64,000 bases of DNA, taken from positions 434,001 to 498,000 of the forward strand of contig NZ_WQGO01000001.1 of NCBI RefSeq assembly GCF_013034685.1, in the 5' to 3' direction. Source of the DNA: Ruegeria lacuscaerulensis. Its GTDB lineage: Bacteria > Pseudomonadota > Alphaproteobacteria > Rhodobacterales > Rhodobacteraceae. Every line of letters starts with the position of its first letter. Position 1 is the first letter of the stretch. The translations under genes were made by a program, and so were the position numbers. The notes under the pieces are model-generated. The model did no database searches. It was not told the origin of the DNA and saw nothing but the letters and a program-made list of their open reading frames with translations. Positions 8,181 to 17,567 of this stretch are shown here, piece by piece.

Positions 8181-9452
8181 ATGCGCTACATGATGACCTA
8201 TGATCTGATGGAAACCATGCGCAACACCAATCAATGGATGGGTGCGACCGCCAGTGCGATGGCCTCTTACCCGTTGTTTTCGATGGTGCCGAACCCTGCG
8301 TTCAGCATGATGGCAGCCTGGGGCGAGGTCACGGAACGCACATTCCAGCGCATGATTGTCAAGCCTGACTGGGGCATTCGCACCTTCACCTGCGAAGATG
8401 GCAAGGACCATCTTGTCGACATCGTGCCGGTGGTCGAGCGTGCGTTTGGCGACCTGATCCACATCCGCGTCAACGGTCGCGAAGAACAGCCGCGCAAGGT
8501 TCTGCTGGTTGCCCCAATGTCGGGCCACTATGCGACGTTGCTGCGATCGACAGTCAAAAGCCTGCTGGTCAATTGCGAAGTTTATGTCACCGATTGGCAT
8601 AATGCGCGCGATATCCCTGTGTCCGAAGGCAAGTTCGATGTCGAGGACTATACACTCTACCTTGTCGATTTCATGAAAGAACTTGGCCCGGAAACACATG
8701 TTGTTGCCGTATGCCAGCCCGCGCCCCTTACCCTGGCTGCCACGGCTTACCTGGCCGAGGTGGAACCCAAGGCACAACCCAGCACTCTGACACTGATCGG
8801 TGGGCCGGTCGATCCAGACGCGACTCCGACGGATGTCACCGATTTTGGCCGCCGCGTTACAATGGGCCAGCTGGAAGAAACCATGATCCAGCGTGTGGGC
8901 TTTAAGTACAAAGGCGTCGGCCGCATGGTCTATCCCGGCCTGTTGCAGTTGGCCTCGTTCATGTCGATGAACGGAGAGCGCCACAGCAAGGCCTTCACCG
9001 ACCAGATCCAGCGTGTCATGCGGGGCGAGGCCTCGGATCATGACGCGCACAACCGTTTCTACGATGAGTATCTGGCAGTGATGGACATGACGGCCGAGTT
9101 CTACCTGTCTACCGTCGAACGCATCTTCAAAAACCGCGAAATTGCGCGGAATGAATTTGTGGTGGCCGGGCACAAGGTGGATATAGGCAAGATCACCGAT
9201 GTCGCGGTAAAATCAGTTGAGGGCGCGAATGACGATATCTCGGCCCCTGGCCAATGTATCGCGGCCCTTGATCTTTGCGCCGGTCTGCCCGATGCGAAAA
9301 AGGCCAGTCATGTGGAACCCGGCGCGGGGCACTACGGTATTTTTGCGGGCCGCAGCTGGCGCGACAATATCCGCCCGCTGGTGATCGACTTCATGAACGC
9401 CAACACACGCAAACCGCGCCGCCGGGCCGCCAACAAGAACAAAGTCGCCTGA
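8181..9452 (+). CDS. phaZ: Intracellular polyhydroxyalkanoate (PHB) depolymerase PhaZ
   Basis: This 423-residue protein matches PHB depolymerases of the intracellular type that mobilise stored polymer. It starts MRYMMTYDLMETMRN and has a Cys nucleophile rather than Ser: C178 in VVAVCQPAPLTL. The histidine is in GAGHYGIFAGRSW near the C-terminus, and a basic tail KPRRRAANKNK closes the protein. The start at 8181 is set by AGGAGG at 8167-8172. It is transcribed away from phaC, so synthesis and mobilisation genes share one regulatory region. Confidence 0.93.
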   Translation: MRYMMTYDLMETMRNTNQWMGATASAMASYPLFSMVPNPAFSMMAAWGEVTERTFQRMIVKPDWGIRTFTCEDGKDHLVDIVPVVERAFGDLIHIRVNGREEQPRKVLLVAPMSGHYATLLRSTVKSLLVNCEVYVTDWHNARDIPVSEGKFDVEDYTLYLVDFMKELGPETHVVAVCQPAPLTLAATAYLAEVEPKAQPSTLTLIGGPVDPDATPTDVTDFGRRVTMGQLEETMIQRVGFKYKGVGRMVYPGLLQLASFMSMNGERHSKAFTDQIQRVMRGEASDHDAHNRFYDEYLAVMDMTAEFYLSTVERIFKNREIARNEFVVAGHKVDIGKITDVAVKSVEGANDDISAPGQCIAALDLCAGLPDAKKASHVEPGAGHYGIFAGRSWRDNIRPLVIDFMNANTRKPRRRAANKNKVA

Positions 9453-9457
9453 GGCGC

Positions 9458-10042
9458 ATGGTTCAAAGCCCGGCCAAGGACACTACCTTCGCCTGCACCT
9501 GCGGTGCTTTGAGTGGGCGCATTTCGGCCGCAGGGGTCGCTTCGTCCACACATGTGGAATGCTTTTGCCACGATTGCCGGGCCGCGCAGCTTTATTTTGG
9601 ACAACCCGACCCTGCCCCTGGCCCGGTCGACGTGCTGCAAATGCTGCCCGAGGAGATCGTTTTTGAACACGGCGCAGAACACCTTGCGCTGATGCAGCTC
9701 AGCCCCAAAGGGATGTTGCGCTGGTACGCCAGTTGCTGCAACGCCCCGCTGGCCACCACTTCACGTACACCGAAAGTTCCTTTCGCCGGGTTCATCGTGA
9801 ACCGCATCCCGGACCCAAGCGACCTAGGGCCCGTACGTACACGCGGCTTTGTTCCTCGCCCCGGCGGAAAGCAAGCGCATGAAGGCTTGGGCCCTGCGGC
9901 AATTGGTCTGGTGACGCGCGTGCTGAAGTCCCGTTTGTCTGGCAGTTGGAAGAACACGCCTTTCTTCGATGCCTACACCGGGGAAACGTCGGCCAAACCG
10001 ACCGTCCTAACGAAACCCGAGCGCGCAGCCCTCTACAAGTAG
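9458..10042 (+). CDS. GFA-like / DUF6151 family protein
   Basis: A 194-residue protein with cysteine pairs in the GFA (glutathione-dependent formaldehyde-activating enzyme-like) arrangement: CTCGALSG near the N-terminus, ECFCHDCRAAQ about 30 residues later, and ASCCNAPLA in the middle. Such Cys sets bind zinc, but the biochemical role of most members is unknown. It begins 5 bases after the phaZ stop, so it is probably in the phaZ transcript. Its 3' end overlaps the convergent hydrolase gene by 10 bases. The DUF6151 name is from memory and should be treated as tentative. Confidence 0.65.
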   Translation: MVQSPAKDTTFACTCGALSGRISAAGVASSTHVECFCHDCRAAQLYFGQPDPAPGPVDVLQMLPEEIVFEHGAEHLALMQLSPKGMLRWYASCCNAPLATTSRTPKVPFAGFIVNRIPDPSDLGPVRTRGFVPRPGGKQAHEGLGPAAIGLVTRVLKSRLSGSWKNTPFFDAYTGETSAKPTVLTKPERAALYK

Positions 10043-10749
10043 GCCAAACGCGCCGGAATGTTCAGCCAAGCCTCCAAGGCTTCGGTCACCGCGGCGGGAG
10101 CCTCGAGCGGCACCATATGGCCCGCCTCCTCGATCACACGCAGTTCGGCATTCGGGATCATCTCAGCCATGAAACTATGTTTGCGCACTGGAGTGATTTG
10201 GTCATGGGCCCCACACAAAACCAGAGTTGGCACGTTGATATGCCGCAACCCCCCTTGCTGGTCCGGTCGGCGCTGCATGGCTCGCATTTGCCGTTCGAAC
10301 ATATCCGGCCCTTGATCAATGGCCATGGCCATCACTTCGTTCAGGACGGGCACCCGCTCCGGCCCCGGCGCCAACGTGTCCGAACCGATCATGCGAGTCA
10401 TCACATCCTCAAGCCGCCCGGATTTTGCCCCAACGATCAACTCTTCACGTCCCGCCGCGATCTGAGGGGTATCGGCCTGTGCATCGGTCGCCATCAGGCA
10501 CAACCGAGAGACCCGGTCCGGCGCGCGGCGCGCGATCTCAAGCGCCACAACCCCGCCCATGCTGAAGCCGCCCAATGCAAACCGATGCGGCAACTGGTCC
10601 AGCAAGCCTGAGGCGATCTCTTCTATCCGTTCGCCGACCGACAGGGGCGCAACCGTCACCGCGCGGTAATGAGACAGGTACAAAATCTGAGCCCCGAACA
10701 GGCGCGCATCGCACATGAAACCGGGCAGTAAAACCAACGGCTCAATCAC
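10033..10749 (-). CDS. Alpha/beta hydrolase (BioH/MenH-like fold)
   Basis: The 238-residue protein has the oxyanion-side PLVLLPGFMCD, the nucleophile elbow GGFSMGG, an acid in LCGAHDQITPV and the histidine in EEAGHMVPLEAP, i.e. a full Ser-Asp-His triad. It is a soluble esterase or thioesterase of unknown substrate. I chose the GTG at 10749 as start because TGGAGG (complement of 10756-10761) sits 6 bases upstream; a TTG at 10764 would overlap that ribosome site. Confidence 0.75.
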   Translation of the reverse strand: MIEPLVLLPGFMCDARLFGAQILYLSHYRAVTVAPLSVGERIEEIASGLLDQLPHRFALGGFSMGGVVALEIARRAPDRVSRLCLMATDAQADTPQIAAGREELIVGAKSGRLEDVMTRMIGSDTLAPGPERVPVLNEVMAMAIDQGPDMFERQMRAMQRRPDQQGGLRHINVPTLVLCGAHDQITPVRKHSFMAEMIPNAELRVIEEAGHMVPLEAPAAVTEALEAWLNIPARLAYL

Positions 10750-10818
10750 ACAGAGCCTCCACAATAATCAACTTTTCCTGCAGGATGAGCGTTTTCCAGC
10801 ACCCGGGCAAGGGAAAGT

Positions 10819-11451
10819 TCAGGGATAGTCGATGCCCCGAAAGGGTGGGAAATCCGCATAGCGCGCCTGCCGCTTGTCCCGGGGTTCATCAGGTTCCGCC
10901 CCAGCCCGCAACAGGCATCCGCGTGGCGCGATATAGCTATCGATCCGGCGATGCGGATTGGGTCTCCAGACCAGATTGAACGCGCAGAGCTTGGGAAAGA
11001 ACCAGATCTCGGAATAGTCCAGATGATCATGCATCCACCACGCAAGATCGCGCCAATCGCGTCCGGTTCCATTTTGATCCGCGAACCACGGAATCACGAT
11101 CGACGCCCCCGCAATCCGGTTCTCGCCCGTGCCCCGATCCCAGATATGGCATTCCATCGGGTTATCATTGCGGGCACAGTTCAGTTTGTTTTCGTTGCCG
11201 AACCGGTTCAGCGAGGGCGCGCGATAACCCGAGCGTACGGCGACGCGCCCAAAGGTCTCTTCCAAAGGGTCCAGCAGGGTTTGGCAAAAAGCGCGCCCCG
11301 TTTCGATGGCTAGATCAGGGTTTTCGGGGATGTTCTGTATCCCATGAAAATTCCCGATTTCGGAATACAGGAAGTCCCGCATGAAGAAATGCCGCGACAA
11401 GCGCACCCGGCCCAGGGTCTCAAGGCTCCACATACTGGCCGGTTTACGCAT
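10819..11451 (-). CDS. Conserved hypothetical protein, possibly peptidase M15-like
   Basis: A 210-residue protein. The stretch RVAVRSGYRAPSLNR resembles the first signature of M15-type D-Ala-D-Ala carboxypeptidase domains, and a His follows in MECHIWDRG; a later HDHLDYSEIWFFP may take the role of the second half-site. The fit is partial, the zinc ligands are not certain, and there is no signal peptide, so peptidase activity should not be assumed. The start at 11451 lies 2 bases after the stop of the upstream hydrolase gene, indicating translational coupling in one operon with the two hydrolases. Confidence 0.55.
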   Translation of the reverse strand: MRKPASMWSLETLGRVRLSRHFFMRDFLYSEIGNFHGIQNIPENPDLAIETGRAFCQTLLDPLEETFGRVAVRSGYRAPSLNRFGNENKLNCARNDNPMECHIWDRGTGENRIAGASIVIPWFADQNGTGRDWRDLAWWMHDHLDYSEIWFFPKLCAFNLVWRPNPHRRIDSYIAPRGCLLRAGAEPDEPRDKRQARYADFPPFRGIDYP

Positions 11452-11453
11452 CG

Positions 11454-12437
11454 CTATTCGATCCCCACCGAGCGTAGCCACGCGAGCATGCCATCCACTG
11501 TGGCTTCGGTCTGCCCCGGCGACATCAGCCGCCCAGCCACCACATGCGATGCAGGGTCATCTTCTTCGCCCATTGCAACCAGATTGACTGTCGCAGGCCC
11601 GCCCCACGCCTGCGCCACCTGATGAGTCCGATCCGGACGCACCACCTGATCGTCATCCGAGAACCAGAACAGCGCCGGAACCTGTGCTTGCGCAAAATCC
11701 TGCCCGTTCACCACATCGACCAGCCGGGTCATCGGAACAACGGCCTCCCACGGATAGCTCAGCGACCAGTATTTGTTCCGCTCCGGGTCGGTATCTGACA
11801 CATCGCGGGTTTCTCCCATCAACATCGGCAACCAATTTCGCGCCCAGGGCAGGCCGGGTATCCAAGCCCCCGGCGTATTGATCCCGAAATTCGGCGAAAC
11901 AAAGATCATCGCGCCGACATTCTGCGTCATCTCGGCATCCAGCGCGGCAGCCGCAGCCAGCGTCCCCCCAGTCGAGGTCGAGATCACAACCACCCGGTCG
12001 CCGACCGCGCGTGCTGCAGCGAGGCCCTCGGCCATGTCGGCCATCCACCCCGAGGCCGTCGCCTCTGCCATGGCGGAACCGCCGCGCCCATGGCCTTGCA
12101 GGCGCGTGTACACCAGATTGGCACCCAGCGCTTTTGCAAGCAGATCGGGCACCGGGCGGATTTCCTCGGATGAGGCCGAGAATCCGTGAACATAAAGGAT
12201 CGACACCGGTGTTCGCTGTTCCTTGAATCCCTCTTGCCAGATCACCCGCTTTTCGACACCGGGAACGATGTCTTCGAAGGCGGATTCGACACTCTCGAAA
12301 TAGACCTGCACCCCCTCGCCAAATTTGCGCGGCTCAAACGTGGGATGAAGGTCAACCTCTTCGCGCGGCCCCAACCAGAAGATCAGGCCGCCCAGAGCTG
12401 CCAGCACGACAATGAAACGCAGAACCAACCGGGTCAT
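11454..12437 (-). CDS. Membrane-anchored alpha/beta hydrolase
   Basis: The 327-residue protein starts with one hydrophobic segment (residues 4-22, LVLRFIVVLAALGGLIFWL) that is either an anchor or an uncleaved signal. The hydrolase domain shows ILYVHGFSAS, the nucleophile elbow VISTSTGGTLA (Ser flanked by Thr and Gly), the acid in FWFSDDDQVV and the histidine in DDPASHVVAG. Carboxylesterase or lysophospholipase-like activity is a reasonable guess only. It overlaps the upstream hydrolase gene by 4 bases (12434-12437) and is followed 2 bases later by the M15-like gene. Confidence 0.75.
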   Translation of the reverse strand: MTRLVLRFIVVLAALGGLIFWLGPREEVDLHPTFEPRKFGEGVQVYFESVESAFEDIVPGVEKRVIWQEGFKEQRTPVSILYVHGFSASSEEIRPVPDLLAKALGANLVYTRLQGHGRGGSAMAEATASGWMADMAEGLAAARAVGDRVVVISTSTGGTLAAAAALDAEMTQNVGAMIFVSPNFGINTPGAWIPGLPWARNWLPMLMGETRDVSDTDPERNKYWSLSYPWEAVVPMTRLVDVVNGQDFAQAQVPALFWFSDDDQVVRPDRTHQVAQAWGGPATVNLVAMGEEDDPASHVVAGRLMSPGQTEATVDGMLAWLRSVGIE

Positions 12438-13183
12438 TCGGGGGCAAGCACATCAAGCACGGCGCGTTCGATAATCTCCAGGCAAGGCCCGTCCGAGAAT
12501 CTGTGATCCGCATCCTTGACCAACAGCAACCGCATATCCGGTCCACTGGCATGGTCCAGCAACCGCACAGCCGTCTCGATTGACACCGCTGTATCCGCCG
12601 TGCCCTGCAAAAATCGCACGGGAAATGGCAAAGCCAACGGATCGCGCAGAACCAATCGCGTGCGCCCATCTTCGATCATGCGCTTGGTAATGATGTAAGG
12701 CTCCATGTAATCCGAGGGCAATTCCACGTGCCCCACCATCTCCAGCGCTGCCTTCTGCTCATCACTGAACGAGGCCCAATACCCTTCCTCGGTAAAATCC
12801 GGCGCAGCAGCGATTGTGACCATCCCGGCGATCCGTTCCGGCATCGCTTTTGCCAAAAGCAACGCCTGCCATCCGCCCATCGACGATCCCACAACGACCA
12901 AGGGCCCTTCGGTCAGCGCCTCAATCGCTGCAACTGTATCCTCATGCCAGTCCCCAATGCAGCCCTCTTCAAACGTGCCGGAACTTTCCCCGTGCCCAGA
13001 GTAATCGAACCGTAAAAACGCCTGCCCGCGTTCCTGTGCCCACGCCTCAAGATGCACCGCCTTGGTGCCCTCCATATCCGACTTCAGCCCGCCAAGAAAA
13101 ACGATCGTGGGCGCGACCCCCTCGCTTTTGTGAAACGCCAACCGCCGCCCCTGCGCGGTGTCCAGAAATTCAGCCACTGCCAT
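12434..13183 (-). CDS. Alpha/beta hydrolase (ABHD10-like)
   Basis: A 249-residue soluble hydrolase: IVFLGGLKSDMEGTKA near the N-terminus, RFDYSGHGESSG, nucleophile elbow VVGSSMGGWQAL, acid in QGTADTAVS and histidine in KDADHRFSDG. The FLGGLKSDM opening is typical of the ABHD10 subgroup, whose eukaryotic members act as mitochondrial thioesterases; the bacterial function is not established. AGAGGG lies 5 bases before the ATG at 13183. First gene of a three-gene minus-strand operon. Confidence 0.75.
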   Translation of the reverse strand: MAVAEFLDTAQGRRLAFHKSEGVAPTIVFLGGLKSDMEGTKAVHLEAWAQERGQAFLRFDYSGHGESSGTFEEGCIGDWHEDTVAAIEALTEGPLVVVGSSMGGWQALLLAKAMPERIAGMVTIAAAPDFTEEGYWASFSDEQKAALEMVGHVELPSDYMEPYIITKRMIEDGRTRLVLRDPLALPFPVRFLQGTADTAVSIETAVRLLDHASGPDMRLLLVKDADHRFSDGPCLEIIERAVLDVLAPE

Positions 13184-13248
13184 AAAACCCTCTTTGCTTT
13201 ACCAACATCATGCACGTCCCAACCCCAACCGCAATTCCCTGATCCGCC

Positions 13249-13303
13249 CTTCATCTGGCCCAAAATACCTCGGGGTGCGCGAGGGGCAGCGCCCCTCGCT
13301 CCG
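13249..13303 (+). repeat. Dispersed 55-bp repeat with hairpin, copy 1
   Basis: Begins CTTCATCTGGCCCAAAATA and contains the stem GCGAGGGGC / GCCCCTCGC. It matches 37542-37596 in nearly every position, apart from a few substitutions and one base in the hairpin loop. It lies between divergent genes and codes for nothing. Confidence 0.8.
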
Positions 13304-13400
13304 ACACTTGACACACGCGCACCCACCTGCCAAAGCAGCCACACGCAAATAACCCGCAACCGGGCGTTCAGTGGGCGCCAAACCGACGAGGAGAGCCAAC

Positions 13401-15359
13401 ATGGCCTTGGATTCAAAATCCGTCTCACTCACCTTCCCCGATGGCAATGCACGATCCTATGAGGCAGGCATCACACCTGCGCAGGTGGCAGCCGATATCT
13501 CGACCTCGCTGGCCAAAAAGGCAATCTCGGCCACGGTCGATGGCAAACATTGGGATTTGCAATGGCCTATTGAGGCCGACGCACATATCGCCATCCACAC
13601 AATGAAAGATGAGGAACAGGCCAATGAGCTGATCCGCCACGATCTGGCGCATGTGATGGCCCGCGCCGTGCAGGAAATCTGGCCCGCCACCAAAGTCACC
13701 ATTGGCCCCGTCATCGAAAACGGCTGGTACTATGACTTTGACCGTGAAGAGCCGTTCACGCCCGAAGATCTCGGCCTCATCGAGAAAAAGATGAAAGAGA
13801 TCATTAACAAGCGCGACCCCGTCACAACCGAGGTCTGGGACCGCGACCGCGCGATCGAATTCTACAAGGCCAATAACGAGCCCTATAAGGTCGAGCTGAT
13901 CGAAGCCATTCCGGGCGATGAACCGCTGCGCATGTACTGGCACGGTCATTGGCAGGATCTGTGCCGCGGCCCGCACCTGCAGCACACCGGCCAACTGCCC
14001 GGCGACGCGTTCAAACTGATGTCCATCGCGGGTGCCTACTGGCGCGGCGACAGCTCGCGCCAGATGCTGCAACGCATCTACGGTGTGGCCTTCACCGGCA
14101 AGGAAAAGCTGAAAGCCCACCTGCATATGCTGGAAGAGGCCGCCAAGCGCGACCACCGCAAGCTGGGCCGCGAAATGAACCTGTTCCACATGCAGGAAGA
14201 GGCCCCCGGCCAGATCTTCTGGCATCCCAACGGGTGGAAAATCTACACCACCCTGCAGGACTATATGCGCCGGATGCAGGAACGCGACGGCTATGTCGAA
14301 GTTAACACCCCGCAAGTTGTCGACCGCAAACTGTGGGAGGCCTCGGGTCACTGGGACAAATATCAGGAAAACATGTTCATCGTCGAAGTGGATGAAGAAC
14401 ATGCCCGTGAAAAGGCGATCAACGCGCTGAAGCCGATGAACTGCCCCTGCCACGTGCAGGTGTTCAATCAGGGTCTGAAATCCTATCGCGACCTGCCCCT
14501 GCGCATGGCTGAGTTCGGATCGTGCGCACGCTATGAACCTTCGGGAGCATTGCACGGCATCATGCGGGTGCGCGGTTTCACGCAGGACGATGGCCACATC
14601 TTTTGTGCCGAAGATCAGATCGAATCCGAGACCGCCAAGTTCATCGCTTTCCTATCCAAGGTCTATGCCGATCTGGGCTTCCACGACTGGACGATCAAAC
14701 TGTCCACCCGTCCCGAAAAGCGGATCGGGTCCGATGAAAGCTGGGATCTGGTCGAAAAAGCCTTGGGCGATGCCTGCAAAGCCGCCGGGTATGACTATGA
14801 GATCCTCGAAGGCGAAGGCGCGTTTTATGGCCCCAAGCTAGAATTCACTCTGACCGACGCCATCGGTCGGACCTGGCAATGCGGCACGCTGCAGGTTGAC
14901 CCCAATCTGCCCGAACGTCTGGATGCCAGCTTCATCGGCGCAGACGGTGCCAAGCACCGTCCGTTCATGCTGCACAGGGCAACGCTGGGCTCGTTTGAAC
15001 GTTTCATCGGTATCTTGATCGAAGAGCACGCCGGCAAGCTGCCGTTCTGGCTGGCCCCGCGTCAGGTTGTCGTGGCCTCGATCACTTCCGAGGCGGATGA
15101 TTATGTGGCCGAAGTGGTGGAAACGCTCAAAGCCGCCGGGGTTCGGGCCGAAGCGGATATCCGCAACGAAAAGATCAACTACAAGGTCCGCGAGCATTCT
15201 GTCGGTAAAGTGCCCGTGATTTTGGCCGTCGGTCACCGCGAAATCGAAGACCGCACCGTCAGCGTGCGCCGTCTTGGCGAAAAACAAACACAGGTTCAAT
15301 CACTTGAGGCTGTAACAATTGAGCTATCCAAGGCGGCGACCCCCCCCGATCTGCTGTAA
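13401..15359 (+). CDS. thrS: Threonine--tRNA ligase ThrS
   Basis: The 652-residue enzyme charges tRNA-Thr. It has the full domain set: TGS (residues 1-65), editing domain with H80 and H84 in RHDLAHVMA and the later [10 protein letters not shown], class II catalytic core with MNCPCH (zinc Cys), motif 2 region [23 protein letters not shown], and the anticodon-binding domain from about residue 555 on. The ATG at 13401 follows AGGAGA by 6 bases. A terminator follows at 15383. The upstream 217 bases carry the dispersed repeat, and I see no T-box or other leader. Confidence 0.97.
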   Translation: MALDSKSVSLTFPDGNARSYEAGITPAQVAADISTSLAKKAISATVDGKHWDLQWPIEADAHIAIHTMKDEEQANELIRHDLAHVMARAVQEIWPATKVTIGPVIENGWYYDFDREEPFTPEDLGLIEKKMKEIINKRDPVTTEVWDRDRAIEFYKANNEPYKVELIEAIPGDEPLRMYWHGHWQDLCRGPHLQHTGQLPGDAFKLMSIAGAYWRGDSSRQMLQRIYGVAFTGKEKLKAHLHMLEEAAKRDHRKLGREMNLFHMQEEAPGQIFWHPNGWKIYTTLQDYMRRMQERDGYVEVNTPQVVDRKLWEASGHWDKYQENMFIVEVDEEHAREKAINALKPMNCPCHVQVFNQGLKSYRDLPLRMAEFGSCARYEPSGALHGIMRVRGFTQDDGHIFCAEDQIESETAKFIAFLSKVYADLGFHDWTIKLSTRPEKRIGSDESWDLVEKALGDACKAAGYDYEILEGEGAFYGPKLEFTLTDAIGRTWQCGTLQVDPNLPERLDASFIGADGAKHRPFMLHRATLGSFERFIGILIEEHAGKLPFWLAPRQVVVASITSEADDYVAEVVETLKAAGVRAEADIRNEKINYKVREHSVGKVPVILAVGHREIEDRTVSVRRLGEKQTQVQSLEAVTIELSKAATPPDLL

Positions 15360-15382
15360 CATTCGGCGTCAATTCGCCTGCG

Positions 15383-15420
15383 ATCCGGCCCTAAAACAGG
15401 GGCCGGATTGAAATATTTTC
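15383..15420 (+). terminator. Terminator of thrS
   Basis: Perfect stem ATCCGGCCC (15383-15391) with GGGCCGGAT (15400-15408), loop of 8 bases, followed by TGAAATATTTTC. Confidence 0.75.
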
Positions 15421-15579
15421 CATTTTCGATTTCAAAAACAATATGTTAACCTGCAAGAGGGCATGACAGTGCCTGACGGGGTTGTGAGACACGGGCTCGT
15501 GAATTTAACTGTCGCCTCTGAACGACTACCTTTGTCATTGTCAACACAGACATACGCAGTCACCAAAAGGATTACCGAG

Positions 15580-15882
15580 ATGTCGAACACAGCTAAGTCC
15601 CTCGTTATCGCAAGCGCCGTTGCAGCCGCCGTATCGGGCATGGCCACCACCGCAACCGCACAAGCCAAAGAGAAATGCTATGGCGTTTCGCTGGCAGGCG
15701 AAAACGATTGCGCCGCAGGCCCCGGCACCACCTGCGCCGGTACCTCGACCGTTGATTATCAGGGCAATGCCTGGACTCTGGTCGACGCAGGCACTTGCGC
15801 CGATATCGAGCTGCCTAAAACCGCAGACGGTTCGGACCGCAAAGGCTCGCTGGAGCCGCTGGACCGCGATCTGCCGGCATAA
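15580..15882 (+). CDS. bufA: DUF2282 bufferin-type precursor peptide (BufA1 / GigP-like)
   Basis: A 100-residue exported peptide: signal sequence to about ATAQA (residue 29), then a core with four cysteines at 33, 44, 52 and 73 in the DUF2282 pattern ([29 protein letters not shown]). DUF2282 peptides next to DUF692 and DUF2063 genes are the precursors of bufferins, in which an MNIO enzyme converts Cys residues to thiooxazole-type groups; known members bind copper and protect from metal stress. The ATG at 15580 follows AAAAGGA by about 8 bases. First gene of a four-gene cluster, followed by a hairpin that may favour its expression over the enzymes. Confidence 0.85.
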   Translation: MSNTAKSLVIASAVAAAVSGMATTATAQAKEKCYGVSLAGENDCAAGPGTTCAGTSTVDYQGNAWTLVDAGTCADIELPKTADGSDRKGSLEPLDRDLPA

Positions 15883-15906
15883 GCCCGCGCTTAGGAAAAC
15901 CGAAGG

Positions 15907-15933
15907 GGCGGGCCTTGTCGCCCGCCTCTTTGT
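15907..15933 (+). terminator. Intercistronic hairpin between precursor and maturase genes
   Basis: Perfect 7-bp stem GGCGGGC (15907-15913) / GCCCGCC (15920-15926), loop CTTGTC, then TCTTTGTC. The weak U-tract suggests partial termination or an mRNA-stabilising 3' end for the precursor message rather than a complete stop. Confidence 0.55.
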
Positions 15934-15954
15934 CGTGAACCGGAGACTATAACG

Positions 15955-16812
15955 ATGCTGGACAATGCTATTCGTTCAAACAGACTGCCCGCCGCGCCGG
16001 GTGTCGGATATAAGCCCCAGCATTTTCAGCAAATTCTGGATCACGCCCACCCGGTGGCATGGCTGGAAATCCATGCCGAGAATTACATGGGCGATGGCGG
16101 ACGCCCGCTGGCGCAACTGCGCCATTTGTCCGAACAATTCCCCATCTCTGTCCACGGTGTCGGCCTGTCCATTGGCGGCGAAACCCCGCTGGACCCCGAT
16201 CATCTGGCCCGGTTGAAACATTTGGTTGGCTGGCTGAACCCTGCCAGCTTTTCGGAACATCTGGCTTGGTCGACCCATGACAGCCATTTCCTGAACGACC
16301 TGCTACCCCTGCCCTACACCGACGCAACTTTGGACCGGGTTTGTCAGCATATTGATCAGGTGCAAGAGGTTATCGGACGGCAGATGCTGCTGGAAAACCC
16401 CTCCAGCTATTTGGCGTTCGAGGAGAGCACCTGGTCCGAGCCTGATTTCCTGCGTGAAATCGCGCGTCTCACCGGCTGTGGCCTGTTGCTGGACGTGAAT
16501 AATGTGTTCGTGTCGGCCACCAATCTGGATTTCTCGCCGCAAGGCTATATCGACGCCTATCCGCTGGACAAAGTGGGTGAGATTCATCTGGGCGGCCACG
16601 ACGAGGATGAAGACGACCACGGTCGCCCCCTGCTGATCGACAGCCATGGGCGCGAGGTTGTGGACCCTGTATGGACGCTGTTAGATTACGCTCTGGACCA
16701 GTCCGGCCCCAAGCCCATCTTGATCGAATGGGATACCGACGTTCCCGACTGGCCTGTACTGCGCGCCGAGGCCGATAGGGCTCAGGCGGCTTTGGACCGC
16801 GTTCCAGCATGA
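15955..16812 (+). CDS. bufB: DUF692 multinuclear non-heme iron oxygenase (BufB / GigA-like)
   Basis: The 285-residue protein is a TIM-barrel MNIO enzyme. Expected iron ligands are seen along the chain: His in VHGVGLSIGG, His in SEHLAW, Glu in LLENPSSYL, Asp in LLLDVNNVFV, His in EIHLGGHDED and Glu in LIEWDTD. It opens with GVGYKPQH, typical of the family. It is expected to oxidise cysteines of the DUF2282 precursor in the cytoplasm before export. It lies 72 bases after bufA and overlaps bufC by 4 bases (ATGA). The iron state and exact product cannot be seen from sequence. Confidence 0.88.
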   Translation: MLDNAIRSNRLPAAPGVGYKPQHFQQILDHAHPVAWLEIHAENYMGDGGRPLAQLRHLSEQFPISVHGVGLSIGGETPLDPDHLARLKHLVGWLNPASFSEHLAWSTHDSHFLNDLLPLPYTDATLDRVCQHIDQVQEVIGRQMLLENPSSYLAFEESTWSEPDFLREIARLTGCGLLLDVNNVFVSATNLDFSPQGYIDAYPLDKVGEIHLGGHDEDEDDHGRPLLIDSHGREVVDPVWTLLDYALDQSGPKPILIEWDTDVPDWPVLRAEADRAQAALDRVPA

Positions 16813-17567
16813 GCGTTTCTCAGACAACCTTCCACACGGCGCTTTTGGACCCGTCACAGGCGGTGCCCGACGGCCTTGTGGACGCGTCTGAACACCCTGC
16901 GGGACGTCGTTTCAGCGTCTATCGCAACAACGTCGCCGTGTCGCTGACCGAGGCAATGTATCAGGCCTTTCCGGTGATTACCAAACTGCTGGGCACGCAG
17001 AATATGGATGGTCTATCGGGTATTTTCCTACGTCAGCATCCTCCGACCTCGCCCATGATGATGTTCTATGGCGAGGCATTCCCCGAGTTTCTGGCCGGGA
17101 TGCCGCAGCTTTCGCATTTGGGCTACCTGCCCGACATCGCTCGGCTGGAACTGGCTCTGCGTCAGTCTTACCACGCCGCCGACAGCACCCCAGCCCCAGC
17201 GGATGCGCTGGCAGTTGCGCCTGATGAGGTGATGCAGGCCACGCTTGAATTTGCGCCGTCGATGCGGGTGATCCGCTCGGAATGGCCGATTTATTCGATC
17301 TGGCGTTTCAACACGCAAGAAAACGCACCCAAGCCACAGGCTGGGGCCGAAGGCGTGTTAGTAACACGACCGGAATATGATCCCGCTCCGCATCTGCTGC
17401 CTGCCGGTGGTGCGGATTGGATTGCAGAGATGATGGCCGGTCAGACGATCGGTCAGGCGTATGAAAACACCTCTGCAACCACCCCCGAGTTTGACCTTGG
17501 GGCTACTCTGGCGCTGCTGCTTCAAGGCGGCGCTCTTACTTCTGTGACTATCGAAAGGCTGGCATAA
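16809..17567 (+). CDS. bufC: DUF2063 partner protein (BufC / GigB-like)
   Basis: The 252-residue protein has the N-terminal DUF2063 domain: RFSVYRNNVAVSLTEAMYQA then FPVITKLLG and FYGEAFPEFLA. Despite the old label of DNA-binding, this family forms a complex with the DUF692 oxygenase and is thought to recruit the precursor peptide. The remaining ~120 residues form a second, less conserved domain. It overlaps bufB by 4 bases and shares one base with the DoxX gene, so all three are translationally coupled. Confidence 0.85.
   Translation: MSVSQTTFHTALLDPSQAVPDGLVDASEHPAGRRFSVYRNNVAVSLTEAMYQAFPVITKLLGTQNMDGLSGIFLRQHPPTSPMMMFYGEAFPEFLAGMPQLSHLGYLPDIARLELALRQSYHAADSTPAPADALAVAPDEVMQATLEFAPSMRVIRSEWPIYSIWRFNTQENAPKPQAGAEGVLVTRPEYDPAPHLLPAGGADWIAEMMAGQTIGQAYENTSATTPEFDLGATLALLLQGGALTSVTIERLA

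Noticed and set aside
8097..9173. 358-residue minus-strand frame opposite phaZ
   Set aside because: It is a high-GC shadow of phaZ with His/Arg-rich low-complexity composition and no ribosome site.
13425..14597. 390-residue minus-strand frame opposite thrS
   Set aside because: It lies fully inside thrS, has no recognisable domain and reflects the codon bias of the real gene.
15421..15579. Possible ECF sigma promoter before the bufferin precursor
   Set aside because: I looked for GTAACC with a CGAA-type -10 box as in Caulobacter metal-stress promoters but found only partial matches such as TTAACC without a correct second box.
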